Assembly (NCBI GenBank): GCA_014529385.2
Contig: CM043968.1
Span: 130,131,018-130,195,017 of the forward strand
Length of the DNA: 64,000 nt
Direction: 5' to 3'
From: Adiantum capillus-veneris
Taxonomy: Eukaryota; Streptophyta; Polypodiopsida; Polypodiales; Pteridaceae
The notes below the pieces were generated by a model. It made no database searches, was not told the DNA's origin, and saw only the letters and a list, made by a program, of their open reading frames with translations. Of the stretch, positions 1 through 9,789 are shown in pieces. The translations under genes were made by a program, and so were the position numbers. Numbering within the stretch: position 1 is the first letter of the stretch; every line of letters starts with the position of its first letter.

Positions 1-117
1 TCCAGTCTGTTAGAGTGAGATTGTCACGCACATTGCACTGAGCACCACCCACTGTAGAGAGCACGACACATTATCTGCGCTACACTTTCATTAGTGTCTA
101 TAGCGTTTGGGGATGGC

Positions 118-290
118 ATGAAGGGAATTTGTGATGCAATGCAAGATGTGGAAGTTGTGACATCTCGAGAGATGAAAGAGATTGTGAAGACGCAATCAGA
201 GGAATAAACGAAAAGGATGGATATGTACATGCGATATCAAATGGAGATTGCAAAATTGTTTGCAAAGCCAAATGTAAATAAATGTTCTTA
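118..290 (+). pseudogene. Possible Myb/SANT-like ORF remnant of a PIF/Harbinger element
   Basis: From the ATG at 118 one frame reads MKGICDAMQDVEVV, then a helical charged stretch ending MRYQMEIAKLF, with one in-frame stop near 207. The composition resembles the C-terminal part of the Myb/SANT-like DNA-binding ORF that accompanies PIF/Harbinger transposases. A Harbinger transposase relic lies directly downstream on the same strand. The family call is an inference from neighbourhood and composition; no DNA-binding helix is visible because the N-terminus lies outside the window or is decayed. Confidence 0.3.
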
Positions 291-291
291 T

Positions 292-294
<3 letters not shown>

Positions 295-359
<65 letters not shown>
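295..359. repeat. (GA)n microsatellite
   Basis: About 65 bp of uninterrupted GA dinucleotides between the Myb-like fragment and the transposase relic. It creates artefactual SLSLSL reading frames on the minus strand. Confidence 0.97.
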
Positions 360-362
<3 letters not shown>

Positions 363-410
363 GGGGGGGTGAGCTTTGTGTGATGAAGTATTTTAAATCT
401 TGCTTATAGG

Positions 411-1770
411 ATGGCTGAGGAGGATGAACTCTCATTCTTATGTCTCTTTTGGATGGAGATGCGTCAGTTTCTTAAGGATAACTCTGTTGGGCATAGTGTT
501 CTGCTCGATGAAGTGTAGGATGCTTCTTTATCACGTTATTTATGTGCTTTGCATACTTCGTTCACTATTGGGATTCATTGCTTTTGATGCTTGATAAAGG
601 GATAGTGAGGGAGGGTATAAGAGAATGGTGGTGTTTTCCTAGGTAGACATTCTTTTGGCATTGGATTCACTCACGCTTTGGGAGTGAAGCTAGATTGTAG
701 TGCCAACATAGATAAATTACACATTATCGCATCTCCTATGAAGCCTTCCATCAATTGAAACGCATTATAGAACCCTACTTGTCACATTCACAAGATGGGG
801 GCTTTGTAAGATGAGAGCCAATCCCAGCAGACCAAGCATTAGCATTTGTGTTGTGGAGATTATCTCATGGCCACTCCTCTAGAATAGTTTTAGAGTTGTT
901 TGGAATACGGGATTCAACTATATGAAAATACCTAGCTATTATTGTGGGTTTTCTTTGCCAACCTAACATGCTAGCAAGAGTGAATATTAGTGTCCTATCC
1001 GCCTGGCAAGGATTTGCGCCAAATCATACATGATTTTGAAAACATTACTAGATTACCAAACATGTATAGAGCAATTGATGGCTCACATATTAGGCTTCAA
1101 AGAAAACCACGGCTTGAGTACTTTCCAGCTCAATATGTTAGTCGACATGGTTTTTAGAGCATCTCGTTACAAGGAATTATTGATGCAAATAAGAACTTCC
1201 GGAATGTTGTGCGCATGGCACTTGGTGGGACACATGATTCAACCATGTTCAAGGGGTCTGTAATCTACAACAAATTGAAGGCTTGCCATGTTCTTACTAC
1301 ACCTTTAAAATGAGTTCATGGTATGAACACAAGACCCTACATTGTAGGAGACTCAACTTATAAGCCAACAAGTTTCTTGTTGAAAGCATTTTAACTTTAA
1401 GGCAGGTGAGAATTTGGCAGCAAAAATTGAATTTCATAGACAAATTGCAAAAGGAAAAGTGAAAGTTGAAAACGCATTCGGCTTATTGAAAAATAGGTGG
1501 CGAATCCTCACAGATTTGAATGTTTCTTTGCCCTTTGCTCCCTCACTATTCCTTGCATGTTGTGTGCTAGAGAACTATGTCCAATTCCAAGGGAAGGTGG
1601 AACATAATGATCAAGCTGATCTGCACCTTGGTGCTAAAGAGCCTCTTAGATGGAGGTCCCTGAATTGTCAAAGAGCAATGGGTTTGCAAATGAGAGGTGC
1701 ATTATTCAATGACTTCGTGAGAAGAACAAGGGTGACAACTATGCATGTAATTTTGAACTCTTTGTTTTGA
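411..1770 (+). pseudogene. PIF/Harbinger transposase (DDE nuclease), degraded
   Basis: The relic reads in several frames on the plus strand. It starts at the ATG at 411 (MAEEDELSFLCLFWMEMRQF). The catalytic blocks are still visible: IDGSHI with the first Asp at about 1077, MALGGTHDSTMF near 1212-1250, GDSTYKPTSFLLKAF with the second Asp at about 1350, and VENAFGLLKNRWRIL with the Glu at about 1468. This order and spacing are those of the DDE_Tnp_4 nuclease of PIF/Harbinger elements, which cut and paste DNA in the nucleus. Frameshifts and stops between the blocks (for example after RHGF near 1160) make it non-functional. No terminal inverted repeats or 3-bp TSD were located. Family identification is firm; the exact ends are not. 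Confidence 0.8.
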
Positions 1771-1924
1771 GAGTGTGTCGACTACCATATAAATAGTGTA
1801 ACTTCAGATATGGTTTATTTTTGCAAGACACGTGATGGTCACATTGGAGGTATATTTGCTCTATGTTTTTCCATTTAGACGTGCTTTTTTCTTCTTCTTG
1901 TATGTGTGCATGGATGCATGGGTG

Positions 1925-1926
<2 letters not shown>

Positions 1927-1991
<65 letters not shown>
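1927..1991. repeat. (TG)n microsatellite
   Basis: About 65 bp of TG dinucleotides. It lies immediately next to the first copy of the duplicated segment, and the second copy at 4492 also begins beside a short GTGTGT tract. Confidence 0.97.
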
Positions 1992-1994
<3 letters not shown>

Positions 1995-2512
1995 AAAAGA
2001 CCACGGCTCTTCAAATGGGAAACATATGGAGAAAAGAATACCATTTCTTGGTTAATGAGAAGAAAAAGCTAGAAATTGATCATGATACACAGGCATGCCA
2101 TAACAAACCATAGAGAAATCATTTTTGCAGAAGCATCTAGGGTAAGGGGTTCCTCTATACCTATCACCATCGCAACCAACAAATGAAAATTACGTTAGTC
2201 AATGGAAGACAGGTGTCACAAAAGAAGCCCACATGTTATAGATGTCAACCAAAATTATTATGCAAAGAAAATTCCTTATAGTAGGAAGCTGGCACCTGAG
2301 TATTGTTCTCCTTAGCTACTGGGTTGTGTTGAATGTAGGAAAAGGGCCCCAATAACTGCTCTTTGAAGCCAAGAGTGTTGTTGTCATACACGAGCACTTG
2401 TGGGTGGTATGTCTCTGCTTGCACCAAGTCCGAAAAGAACGCCTCTTCTAAAGCCATGGCTATGCATGCAAAGGTAGTGGTGGAGTGGAACCACACCTCA
2501 ATCAAGCCAAAA
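1988..2512. repeat. Direct repeat copy 1 (about 0.52 kb)
   Basis: This segment recurs at 4492-5011 in the same orientation with scattered substitutions and small indels. Both copies begin TTACAAAAGACCACGGCTC and end in the coding-like stretch of the unrecognised minus-strand protein. Copy 1 keeps reading further into the next coding-like block at 2502-2762. Confidence 0.85.
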
Positions 2513-3744
2513 AAACGTGTCGTACACGTCCATTAGAGTTGGCAGATGGCTGTCCAAGGTTTACATGGAAGCTAGGGGTATGAGAGGTTTTTGGGGTCAT
2601 GAAGCTACTAGTAGAATCAACTGGGGATGTGGCATTCCAGTTTTGATTAGGGGAAGGAGTAGAATATGCCATCCTGCTAGTGCCCATATGCCTTTCCCTA
2701 CTACAATTAGGTTCATGGAACTCACTTGGGGCCCGCTTAGGAGTCCTGCCATCATGCATCATATCCTTGCTGGGGGAGCATCTACCTTTGAGATGTTACT
2801 ACTGGAGGCATGCAACTGCCCGAACAATGCTACCCGTTTCACTGCATCTTTGAGTTTTTCTCAGTAGAAGACATGGATTAACAGGGCTTTGATATCCTCA
2901 TGAGCTTTAGTAGCAATCCACCTTAAGAAGGTTAACATGGACTTCTTAAGGGAAGGAGCATGAAAGAATGTCAATAGGTTATGTAAAATCATCCATAGGG
3001 CATGGTCAAACCATAAGATGTTAGCATCCTTGCAAAAACCCTCTCCCACATGGTCACATCCACACTTAATGAATGGCCGATGCACATTTCAAAGCTGGGT
3101 GGTATAGTTAGAATCCCGGCCAGTAGTGCTGATTAACCCCTTGACTCCAAGAAGAGATCCCATAGAGGCATTACACCTTTGGGTTTCAAAGATGCTCATA
3201 GAAAAAGGGCATGCCATTAAATAAGATTTAATAATAGTGGAGCAATTATTATGTAAAATCTGCTGCAACCCAATTTTCATTGCCTCCTTGTCCCTATCAT
3301 TAATGAGTGTGAGAACAGTCCTTCAATTAAAGGGGCAAGTAAGGAAAAATTGCCAAGGGTCCATGGCTTGTGATTAGCATCACTCAAGTAGACCTCCAAC
3401 AATCGAGCACGGATATGCGGGTCTGTGTAGGTTTCAAAGGGCTTTTTAGCAATACCAAGTGAGGGGCTATTCATGGAGAAGTTTCGTGTAGTAATATCTA
3501 CCTCTTCTTCATCAAGACCGTCACGGATCAGCCAATTTGAAGATGCGGTGGGAGGTGAGATAGACGAGGATAGGGTCCCTTGGAGTAGATGCTTCTTCCT
3601 CTGTTTGATAAGGGGATCGTTACTAAGCTTTTTGCCATGCATATCCATAAACTTCCTCATAATATGAGGGGAGTTCTCGAGCCATTCACGGTGTTCCCTG
3701 CCATCATCATCTTGGATATTCCCAAGATTAGCAACAATATCCAT
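2245..3744 (-). pseudogene. Unrecognised protein-coding relic, C-terminal part
   Basis: The minus strand carries successive coding-like blocks: 3277-3744 (155 codons open, charged N-terminal part with NIQDDDGREHREWLENSP, then a hydrophobic block ending PWTLGNFSLLAPLIEGLF), 3089-3280, 2861-3085, 2502-2762 (Ser/Thr/Pro rich) and 2245-2505 (VQAETYHPQVLVYDNNTLG). Their amino-acid texture, order and the duplicated last block suggest a real ancestral gene rather than chance frames, but frame changes and stops separate them. I do not recognise the family and assign no function. They could be exons of a host gene or a captured fragment; no convincing splice pattern was established. Confidence 0.35.
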
Positions 3745-4030
3745 GAGCCTTGAAACAACAGCAAAACAGGGTTATCTTTAGCCAATGCATATATATTGAC
3801 CCAAGCCGGGATATCCAATTGAGCAAGTACTAGTAAATTCGTAGTAGTGAAAGGATCACGATGGCTTTCTAAAACAATAAGAAAGTAATAAAATCTTTAG
3901 GTTGAGTTTAAGTAGAATCATATAAGGTGAAGCACTATTCAAGAATGTCTCTTTTATTAAGCGATCGAGTGTCCTCCTCGCAAAGAAGCAAACCAAATAT
4001 ACTAGTAAATTTTTTGAAATTTGTAGGCTT

Positions 4031-4134
4031 TTTGAGCTACGTTTTGACATCATTGCACCAGCTTTTTTTCTCTTTATCATGGTTTGAGCTACGTTTTGAC
4101 ATCATTGCACCGGTTTTTCTTCTCTTTATCATGG
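4031..4134. repeat. 52-bp tandem duplication
   Basis: Two head-to-tail units, 4031-4082 and 4083-4134, each beginning TTTGAGCTACGTTTTGACAT. They differ at a few positions. Confidence 0.85.
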
Positions 4135-4144
4135 TTTGCTCAAT

Positions 4145-4148
<4 letters not shown>

Positions 4149-4228
<80 letters not shown>
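4149..4228. repeat. (TA)n microsatellite
   Basis: About 80 bp of TA dinucleotides; it produces spurious YIYIYI frames on both strands. Confidence 0.97.
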
Positions 4229-4231
<3 letters not shown>

Positions 4232-4491
4232 GTCCAAAGCCAAAGCGGCCTTATCTGCATCCATCAAAGTTTTATGGAAAGATGGATCCTTGATGCAAAG
4301 GAGTAGGCCTTGCACAATAGAGGGAGGAGCAGGTAAGCTACCATCATAACCTAGGGCTGCAAGTGCAGCATCCCATCCACCTAAGGTTGTTTGTAGAAAA
4401 ACAAACTGAGTGAGCCAAGAGAGAAGGGATCAACATTTTAAAGATGATAGGTAATCAATAACAATTACTATCACCACGAGTGTGTGTGTAG

Positions 4492-5011
4492 GTTACAAAA
4501 GACCACGGCTCTTCAAATGGGAAACATATGCAGAAAAGCATACCATTTCTTGGTTAATGAGAAGAAAAAGCTAGAAATTGATCATGATACATATGCATAC
4601 CATCAACAAACCATAGAGAAATCATTTTTGCAGAAGCATTTAGGGTAAGGGGTTCCTCTATACTTGTCACCATCACAACCAACAAATGAAAATCACGGTA
4701 GTCAGTGGAAGACAGGTGTCACAAAAGAAGCCCACATGTTATAGATGTCAACCAAAAATACTATGCAAAGAAAATTCCTTATAGTAGGAAGCTGGCACCT
4801 GAGGATTGTTCTCCATAGCTATTGGGTTGTGTTGAATGTAGGAAAAGGGGCCCAATAGCTGCTCTTTGAAGCCAAGAGTGTTGTTGTCATACACGAGCAC
4901 TTGTAGGTAGTATGTCTCTGCTTGCACCGAGTCCGAAAAGGACACCTATTTTAAAGCCATGGCTATGCATGCAAAAGGTAGTGGTGGAGTGGAGCCACAC
5001 CTCAACCAAGC
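4492..5011. repeat. Direct repeat copy 2 (about 0.52 kb)
   Basis: Second copy of 1988-2512. On the minus strand it again encodes the VQAETY...VLVYDNNTLGFKEQ block, with several substitutions relative to copy 1. Confidence 0.85.
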
Positions 5012-5185
5012 CAGAAAAAACATTTTTCTGTGGGGACTACCGCCTGCAAGTGAAACCATATATGTGCATGGCGTATCTGCCAAGTGGTGGGGAAATTTGC
5101 TCATCGCGCCAATAAATGATGGCTTTCCACACGGTTTTAGACATGCAGGAGATGATAACTCCACAAGCCTTTTAGGCCTTTTCAA
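5012..5185 (-). pseudogene. Extension of the unrecognised relic beyond repeat copy 2
   Basis: The minus-strand frame of copy 2 is preceded by an open stretch containing LSSPACLKPCGKPSFIGAM and HLADTPCTYMVSLAGG. It differs from what precedes copy 1, so the two copies have different upstream sequence. Function unknown. The following 5186-5512 holds short GT-rich tracts and nothing else I can support. Confidence 0.25.
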
Positions 5186-5512
5186 TTTTTGTTAAAGGGA
5201 ATTTTTTTAAGAGGCGGATCATATGGACCAAGAGAGTTTCTCAAAATATTGGTGCATCAGCCCATGTGGTAAAAAAACAAGTATTTATGGGCATTATATG
5301 TGTGTGTGTGTTCATGGGCTTGGTTTTTCTTCTTCTTATATGTGTGTGTCCTTGTGTGCAACATGGGTGCATGTATGCATTGTGTGTTGTTGTTTGTGTC
5401 TTCGTGTGTGCATCTCAAAAAAAGTGGACAACGTTTTGAGATCATGTGTGCATGGTCCATGTCATTGAAGGGCCGGGTCCGATTTTCAGGTGGTCTTTGA
5501 CGGAGTGGTCCT

Positions 5513-5535
5513 CCCCCCCCCCCCCCCCCCCCCCC
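5513..5535. repeat. Poly-C tract
   Basis: About 23 consecutive C residues. The stretch 5536-5797 after it has short similar motifs around GATGGCTG(A/G)CCGGA (5589 and 5630) but no gene signal. Confidence 0.95.
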
Positions 5536-5797
5536 GGGAAAAGGAAACACTAGGTGTTGCATTAGGTGTATTTGTAATTAGCCTCTCGATGGCTGACCGG
5601 AATTATGTGGTCATGCTCCTCGAGCCACCGATGGCTGGCCGGACTTATGTGAATATTGGGTGTGCAGTGTGCGAAAGGTATCTCTATAATGCATGACAGT
5701 GCCAGCGAGACAGACGTTTTCTAAGCGCCTTGGTGCAAGACGCTTTCCAAGCAACCATTCTCTCTGCGTCTACTGACGGCCTTGGCGCAAATGCATT

Positions 5798-5990
5798 ATG
5801 TGCACTCCTCCTAAGCGTCTCCTAGTGACGGGGCCTCCGGTAAGCAGGTCTGAGTTTTCCTGCCCGCTTTTTTTTCCTCCTGTTCAAACCCTCTGCTTGC
5901 AGGGAGTCGGGAAGACCACCCTCATCACGAGAGTGCTGGAAAATCTCAAGGTTTCGCACCCGCACCTTGAAGTTCGGGGTTTCTACACTC
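5798..5990 (+). pseudogene. THEP1/NTPCR-like P-loop NTPase, 5' exons only
   Basis: Exon 1 (5798-5839) runs from an ATG to a perfect donor GTAAGC at 5840 and encodes MCTPPKRLLVTGPP. Intron 1 (5840-5902, 63 bp) ends in a pyrimidine-rich tract and TGCAG. Exon 2 (5903-5990) encodes GVGKTTLITRVLENL and then LEVRGFYT, followed by a donor GTAAGT at 5991. Joined across the intron, the start of exon 2 completes a Walker A loop (GPPGVGKTT) close to the N-terminus, and the conserved GFYT motif follows about 25 residues later. This is the layout of the THEP1/NTPCR nucleoside-triphosphatase family. The rest of the gene (Walker B, remaining exons) is absent: only about 155 bp of intron-like sequence lie between it and the primer-binding site of element A. 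Either insertion and deletion truncated the gene or the fragment was captured. Family assignment rests on two motifs. Confidence 0.65.
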
Positions 5991-6145
5991 GTAAGTCCTT
6001 CTCCATGTTTCCTTTGTCTTGCCCGCTGTTTGAATCTGGCATGCCATTCATTTCGGCCATTGTCCCTCTCCCCATCTAAGGAAGCAGTGTGGTAAAACAT
6101 TTCGCAGGCATGATGCCTTGTTGAAGGAGTAATCAAGGCGAATAG

Positions 6146-6157
6146 TGGTATTAGAGC
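6146..6157 (+). promoter_or_regulatory. Primer-binding site of A (variant)
   Basis: TGGTATTAGAGC, one mismatch from TGGTATCAGAGC, the complement of the 3' end of initiator tRNA-Met used as PBS by the other elements here. The following TTCTTCTTCTAC leader resembles those of B and C. Confidence 0.75.
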
Positions 6158-6208
6158 TCAGACGATTCTTCTTCTACAAAGGGTCCAATCCCTTCACTTG
6201 GAGCAAAC

Positions 6209-7799
6209 ATGGATTCAATTGACAAATCCCGCGAGGAGGAAACTGTGGCACCCGATTACTCAGGTTCGAAAGAGAATAATGGAGATTTGAATGTACATCG
6301 GCCATCTTTTGAAGATTCGGAAGAGTATGGCCCGTCTCCACCTATCGAATACGAAAGAATGGAGATACAACGTCAACAACAGGTCGACGCCTGTGCTCAA
6401 TAGATGCTTCAATTCTCGAAGGATCCTCAGTATGCGAAGTTTTTGATCAAGCACCCACTTGACGAGATGCATTCTTGATGGCGTACGCCATTCATTCACC
6501 TTTGAAGTCAACTTCGAAGAAGACGACTATACCAACAACACCAACTAAGAGGGTGTACTTATAGGATGAATTTGATGAAGCAGTAGAACGACGAGCTAGT
6601 AGACTCATGAAGACCAAGAGGTAGCTGCGGAATAAGAGTCGAGCAGCATACGATCTTGGCTACTTAGGTCGGAAATCTACTTTTGAGACTATCCGAAAGG
6701 CAAAGAAACGTGTTCAATTTGAGGGTGTTTCCAGTTCATCCTCATCCTCTTGTGATAGCTTGGACAATTATACCTCTGATTCCAGTGACGAGGGTAAAAA
6801 GAGCAGGAAGAGAAGAAAAACTTAGAGACATGGCAAAGGCAAAAACTTAGAAGAGCAGATATTATTGAAGACTCGGAAGTACTTCAACGGTTTGGACAAG
6901 GATTCTTCCTCCTTAGAAAGTTCGGATTGTGATGAGCAGATGTTTTCAACAAAGAGGAAGTATATATACAGAGCCAACCACTACGATTTTCTCGAGGATT
7001 AAGGCAAGAAGCCAAAGAATTTCAAGGAGAGGGAGGCAATAAAGTTTGATACTTTTTCCGTCTTTAAGGATACCCACAAGGCCCTCGCTTTTATCCAACA
7101 ATTTGACATAGCCTACTAAAAGAGGACTTTACTCAGACCATTCCAACATCCGAAGGGCGGCATCTTACCTCAAGGGGAACGCACAAACCTAGTGTCTAGC
7201 CTACTCTATGGAGGGAAGCACCAACGAAGTGGCTACAGTTTAAGTGAGTTTTTACTTCTTCTTGGCTCACCTAGGAATACGAGCGCGATGTGATAATGAG
7301 CAAGGACATATTGGATACCTAATGTCAGAGATTTTGGGACACTTTTCTATGGGCCTCTTCTTTCAAGAAAATCACCTTCAAACAGTAGATTGAGCGCTTT
7401 TGTTGTAAACTACCTAAAGAGATATGGAATTATTGTCTGCTGCAAAAGTCCGAGTCCATGCAACGACTAATGGATTATGCCAATCAAGGGTTTGCAATGC
7501 ATGGAGGCACTCTTACGTACCCAACCGACAAGTTGGTAATAGTTCGGACCAGACAAGATTCAAACAATGGTAACTGAAGGATGGGGAAGCAACATAAAAA
7601 GGGACCTGCAAGGTCTCGATTGTTCGCGAAGGAACACATCGATTACTTCAAAGAGGGTAAATGTTACGGTTGTGGGGAACAGGGACATGTACTTGCCAGG
7701 TGCCCCAACAAAGCACCTAAAGAACAATCAGAGGACAAGCTAGAGAGTTCCAAAGCAGCGGAGGAGCAAGCAAAGGAAAGACTAATGCAGGACTTGTAG
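6209..7799 (+). pseudogene. Element A gag (capsid + zinc knuckle), broken
   Basis: The ATG at 6209 lies just after the PBS leader and begins MDSIDKSREEETVAPDYSGS. Blocks homologous to the gag proteins of B and E follow in several frames: FSKDPQYAKFLIKHPLDE, GYLGRKSTFETIRKAKKR, a Ser-rich acidic linker, a Lys-rich segment, and the capsid start ALAFIQQFDIAY near 7090. The nucleocapsid zinc knuckle CYGCGEQGHVLARC (CX2CX4HX4C) is intact at 7662-7703. Gag normally coats the RNA in cytoplasmic virus-like particles. At least several stops and frameshifts (first TAG after QVDACAQ near 6403) make it a pseudogene. Confidence 0.8.
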
Positions 7800-7864
7800 C
7801 AAATTTTGTGGAGACCGACCTTGAACAAATGGACGAAAATATGGAGCTTTGCAGAGCGTGGGGC

Positions 7865-8165
7865 AAAGTGTGAGATCAAGAAGCCCTCATCTTCTTCGAT
7901 GGAGGAGCCAAGGCAAACTTCATCTCAATTGAATCGGCGGCTCGACTTGGAATTACTCTAGGAAATGAGACCACTGGCTGAGGCAGTTGTGGCGGCACCA
8001 GTACGGGATGTTGCCATTACACCTGTCATAGGCAAACTTTGGTTGCATTGTCAGGGATATTAGGGCACGAGGACTTTTATATCATGCCTTTGGAGGGGTG
8101 TGACGTCCTTTTGGGAATCCCATGGTTTCACAAGACTAATGTTATGGTCGACTATAGGGCAAGGA
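7865..8165 (+). pseudogene. Element A aspartic protease relic
   Basis: QEALIFFDGGAKANFISIES marks the retropepsin active-site loop; the usual D-S/T-G triad is D-G-G here, as in C. LGHEDFYIMPLEGCDVLLG and IPWFHKTN follow, the conserved flap and C-terminal blocks. Frame breaks near 7978 and 8175 inactivate it. The domain would process Gag-Pol. Confidence 0.7.
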
Positions 8166-8239
8166 CAACAACTTAGCAAAATGAGAGGGGTAGAGATATA
8201 ATTCTTGATGTAAAATTAAAGGGCGAATCCGCCCCATCA

Positions 8240-9197
8240 GTTTGGGCCATTTCCAAATTAATGAAATCCAGTCTGTTTGTTTACTCGACCTACTTACATG
8301 AGTTAGACGACAAGAGAATGTCAAATTTGTCTGACTTTGAGAAGGAACGACAAGACTTACTCTAAAGCTAATTGTTTCACTGAAGGTTTACTAGGAGAGT
8401 TACCTCCTCAACGTCTCGAAGATCACACCATTGATTTGGTTCCCAACATCATGCCACCAAACCGGCCACCTTACGGAGAGTTACCTCCTCAGCGTCTCGA
8501 AGATTATACCATTGACTTGGTTCCCAACAACACGTCACCAAACCAACCACTTTACAGAGTTAGCCGAGCCCAAAACGAGGAAATTATGAACCAAGTGAAA
8601 GAGCTTGTAGTGAAGGGTCTCATTCAACCCAGTACATCACCTCATTGTCCGCCAATGTTGGCTTGGGCCATTTCCAAATTAATGAAATCTAGTCTGTTTG
8701 TTTACTCGACCTACTTACATGAGTTAGATGACAAGAGAATGTCAAATTTGTTTGACCTTGAGAAGGAACGACAAGACTTTTTGCAAGCTCAAGCTGATTG
8801 TTTCTCTGAAGGCTTACTAGGAGAGTTACCTCCTCAACATCTCGAAGATCACACCATTGATTTGGTTCCCCACATCACGCCACCAACCCGGCCACCTTAC
8901 GGAGAGTTACCTCCTCAGCGTCTCGAAGATCACACCATTGACTTGGTTCCCAACAGCACGCCACCAAACCGACCACCTTACAGAGTTAGCAGAGCCCAAA
9001 ACGAGGAAATTATGAACCAAGTGAAAGAGCTTGTAGAGAAGGGTCTCATTCAACACAGTACATCACCTCATTGTCCGTCAATGTTGGCTTGGGTCATTTC
9101 CAAATTAATGAAATCCAGTTTGTTTGTTTACTTGACCTACTTACATGAGTTAGATGACAAGAGAATGTTAAATTTGTCTGACCTTGAGAAGGAACGA
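8240..9197 (+). repeat. Tandem duplications in the protease-RT linker of A
   Basis: A unit of about 426 bp occurs twice plus a partial third copy (starts near 8240, 8666 and 9091; marker block [11 protein letters not shown]). Inside each full unit an 81-bp in-frame duplication repeats [18 protein letters not shown]. Because the changes keep frame, an uninterrupted frame of 371 codons (8337-9452) survives and runs into the LTR of C. It is the region upstream of RT plus its first motif ([17 protein letters not shown]), not a new protein. Confidence 0.8.
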
Positions 9198-9726
9198 TGT
9201 CACAAATGGGTGACGTGTCAGCAGACCCAGACACACACTGACACGTGGCAACAGTACGGACCCCTGCTTATTGTGCTGGCTGGCTGTCGTGGCCACTGTA
9301 TGGATTTTCCGGATTTTGCGGTGACTTTTGTGGAGCTGCTGACGTGGCATTTGCATACGGAAAATCTACTAGCTGATTTATGCAAGCTTTTGGGACAGAT
9401 TCTTTTGAATTGGAAGCTTTTAAGTCGAATGCTCTTGGGGCTCTGCTTTTAGCATCCCTTGTAACCTTTATAATGAACCCAAGGGGGCTCACTCTGTAGA
9501 GCATTTGGACGCAGAGTCTCAGAGCGAGCACCTGCGGGAGTTATACTTTGAACACAGATCAATATAAAAAGAAATATCGAAAGGGGCGCCAGTCTTTGGG
9601 GCAATACCTCTTGGCACGGAACTATGCCGGGCCATGTCGATTCAAGTGTGAATTGTGAACTATTTTGAAGTGAATCTTTGCTTTGTCCCGGTAGAAACTT
9701 GACTTGGAGTATCCAAGTTTGTTACA
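9198..9726 (+). repeat. LTR1 (5' LTR of C)
   Basis: 529 bp, begins TGTCACAAATGGG and ends CAAGTTTGTTACA, directly followed by a PBS. It contains the family block AAATATCGAAAGGGGCGCC at 9573-9591. Confidence 0.85.
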
Positions 9727-9727
9727 G

Positions 9728-9739
9728 TGGTATCAGAGC
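9728..9739 (+). promoter_or_regulatory. Primer-binding site of C
   Basis: TGGTATCAGAGC one base after the LTR end, complementary to the initiator tRNA-Met 3' end; primes minus-strand DNA synthesis. Confidence 0.9.
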
Positions 9740-9789
9740 GCAGAAAGATTCTTCTATTACGGAGGATTCGATCCTTTTTATAGCGGGCA

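Larger units (their letters stand above)
3745..4420 (-). pseudogene. Upstream part of the unrecognised minus-strand relic
   Basis: Two further minus-strand stretches read sensibly: about 4230-4390 (GGWDAALAALGYDGSLPAPP, followed by LCIKDPSFHKTLMDADKAAL) and about 3745-3870 (TTNLLVLAQLDIPAWVNIYA). They may precede the 3277-3744 block in the ancestral protein. The TA microsatellite and a 52-bp duplication now separate them. The link is an inference from strand, order and composition. Confidence 0.25.
6146..9197 (+). mobile_element. Element A: truncated family-1 Ty3/gypsy retrotransposon
   Basis: Starts with a primer-binding site variant and runs through gag and protease into the protease-RT linker, where it stops exactly at the first base of the LTR of element C. 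No clean 5' LTR is present upstream; the sequence just before the PBS (6120-6145) may be a decayed LTR end. RT, RNase H and integrase are missing from this copy. The abrupt stop at an LTR start is best read as interruption by C, although an LTR shared by two tandem elements is the alternative. Confidence 0.75.

Noticed and set aside
4037-4315. ORFs rich in YIYIYI or CVCVCV
   Set aside because: Direct translations of TA and TG microsatellites.
5822-6136. Minus-strand ORF over the NTPase exons
   Set aside because: It is the shadow of the spliced plus-strand gene; only the plus strand gives a Walker A motif with proper splice sites.
8337-9452. 371-codon ORF as a novel protein
   Set aside because: It is duplicated Ty3/gypsy linker and RT-start sequence that runs into an LTR.
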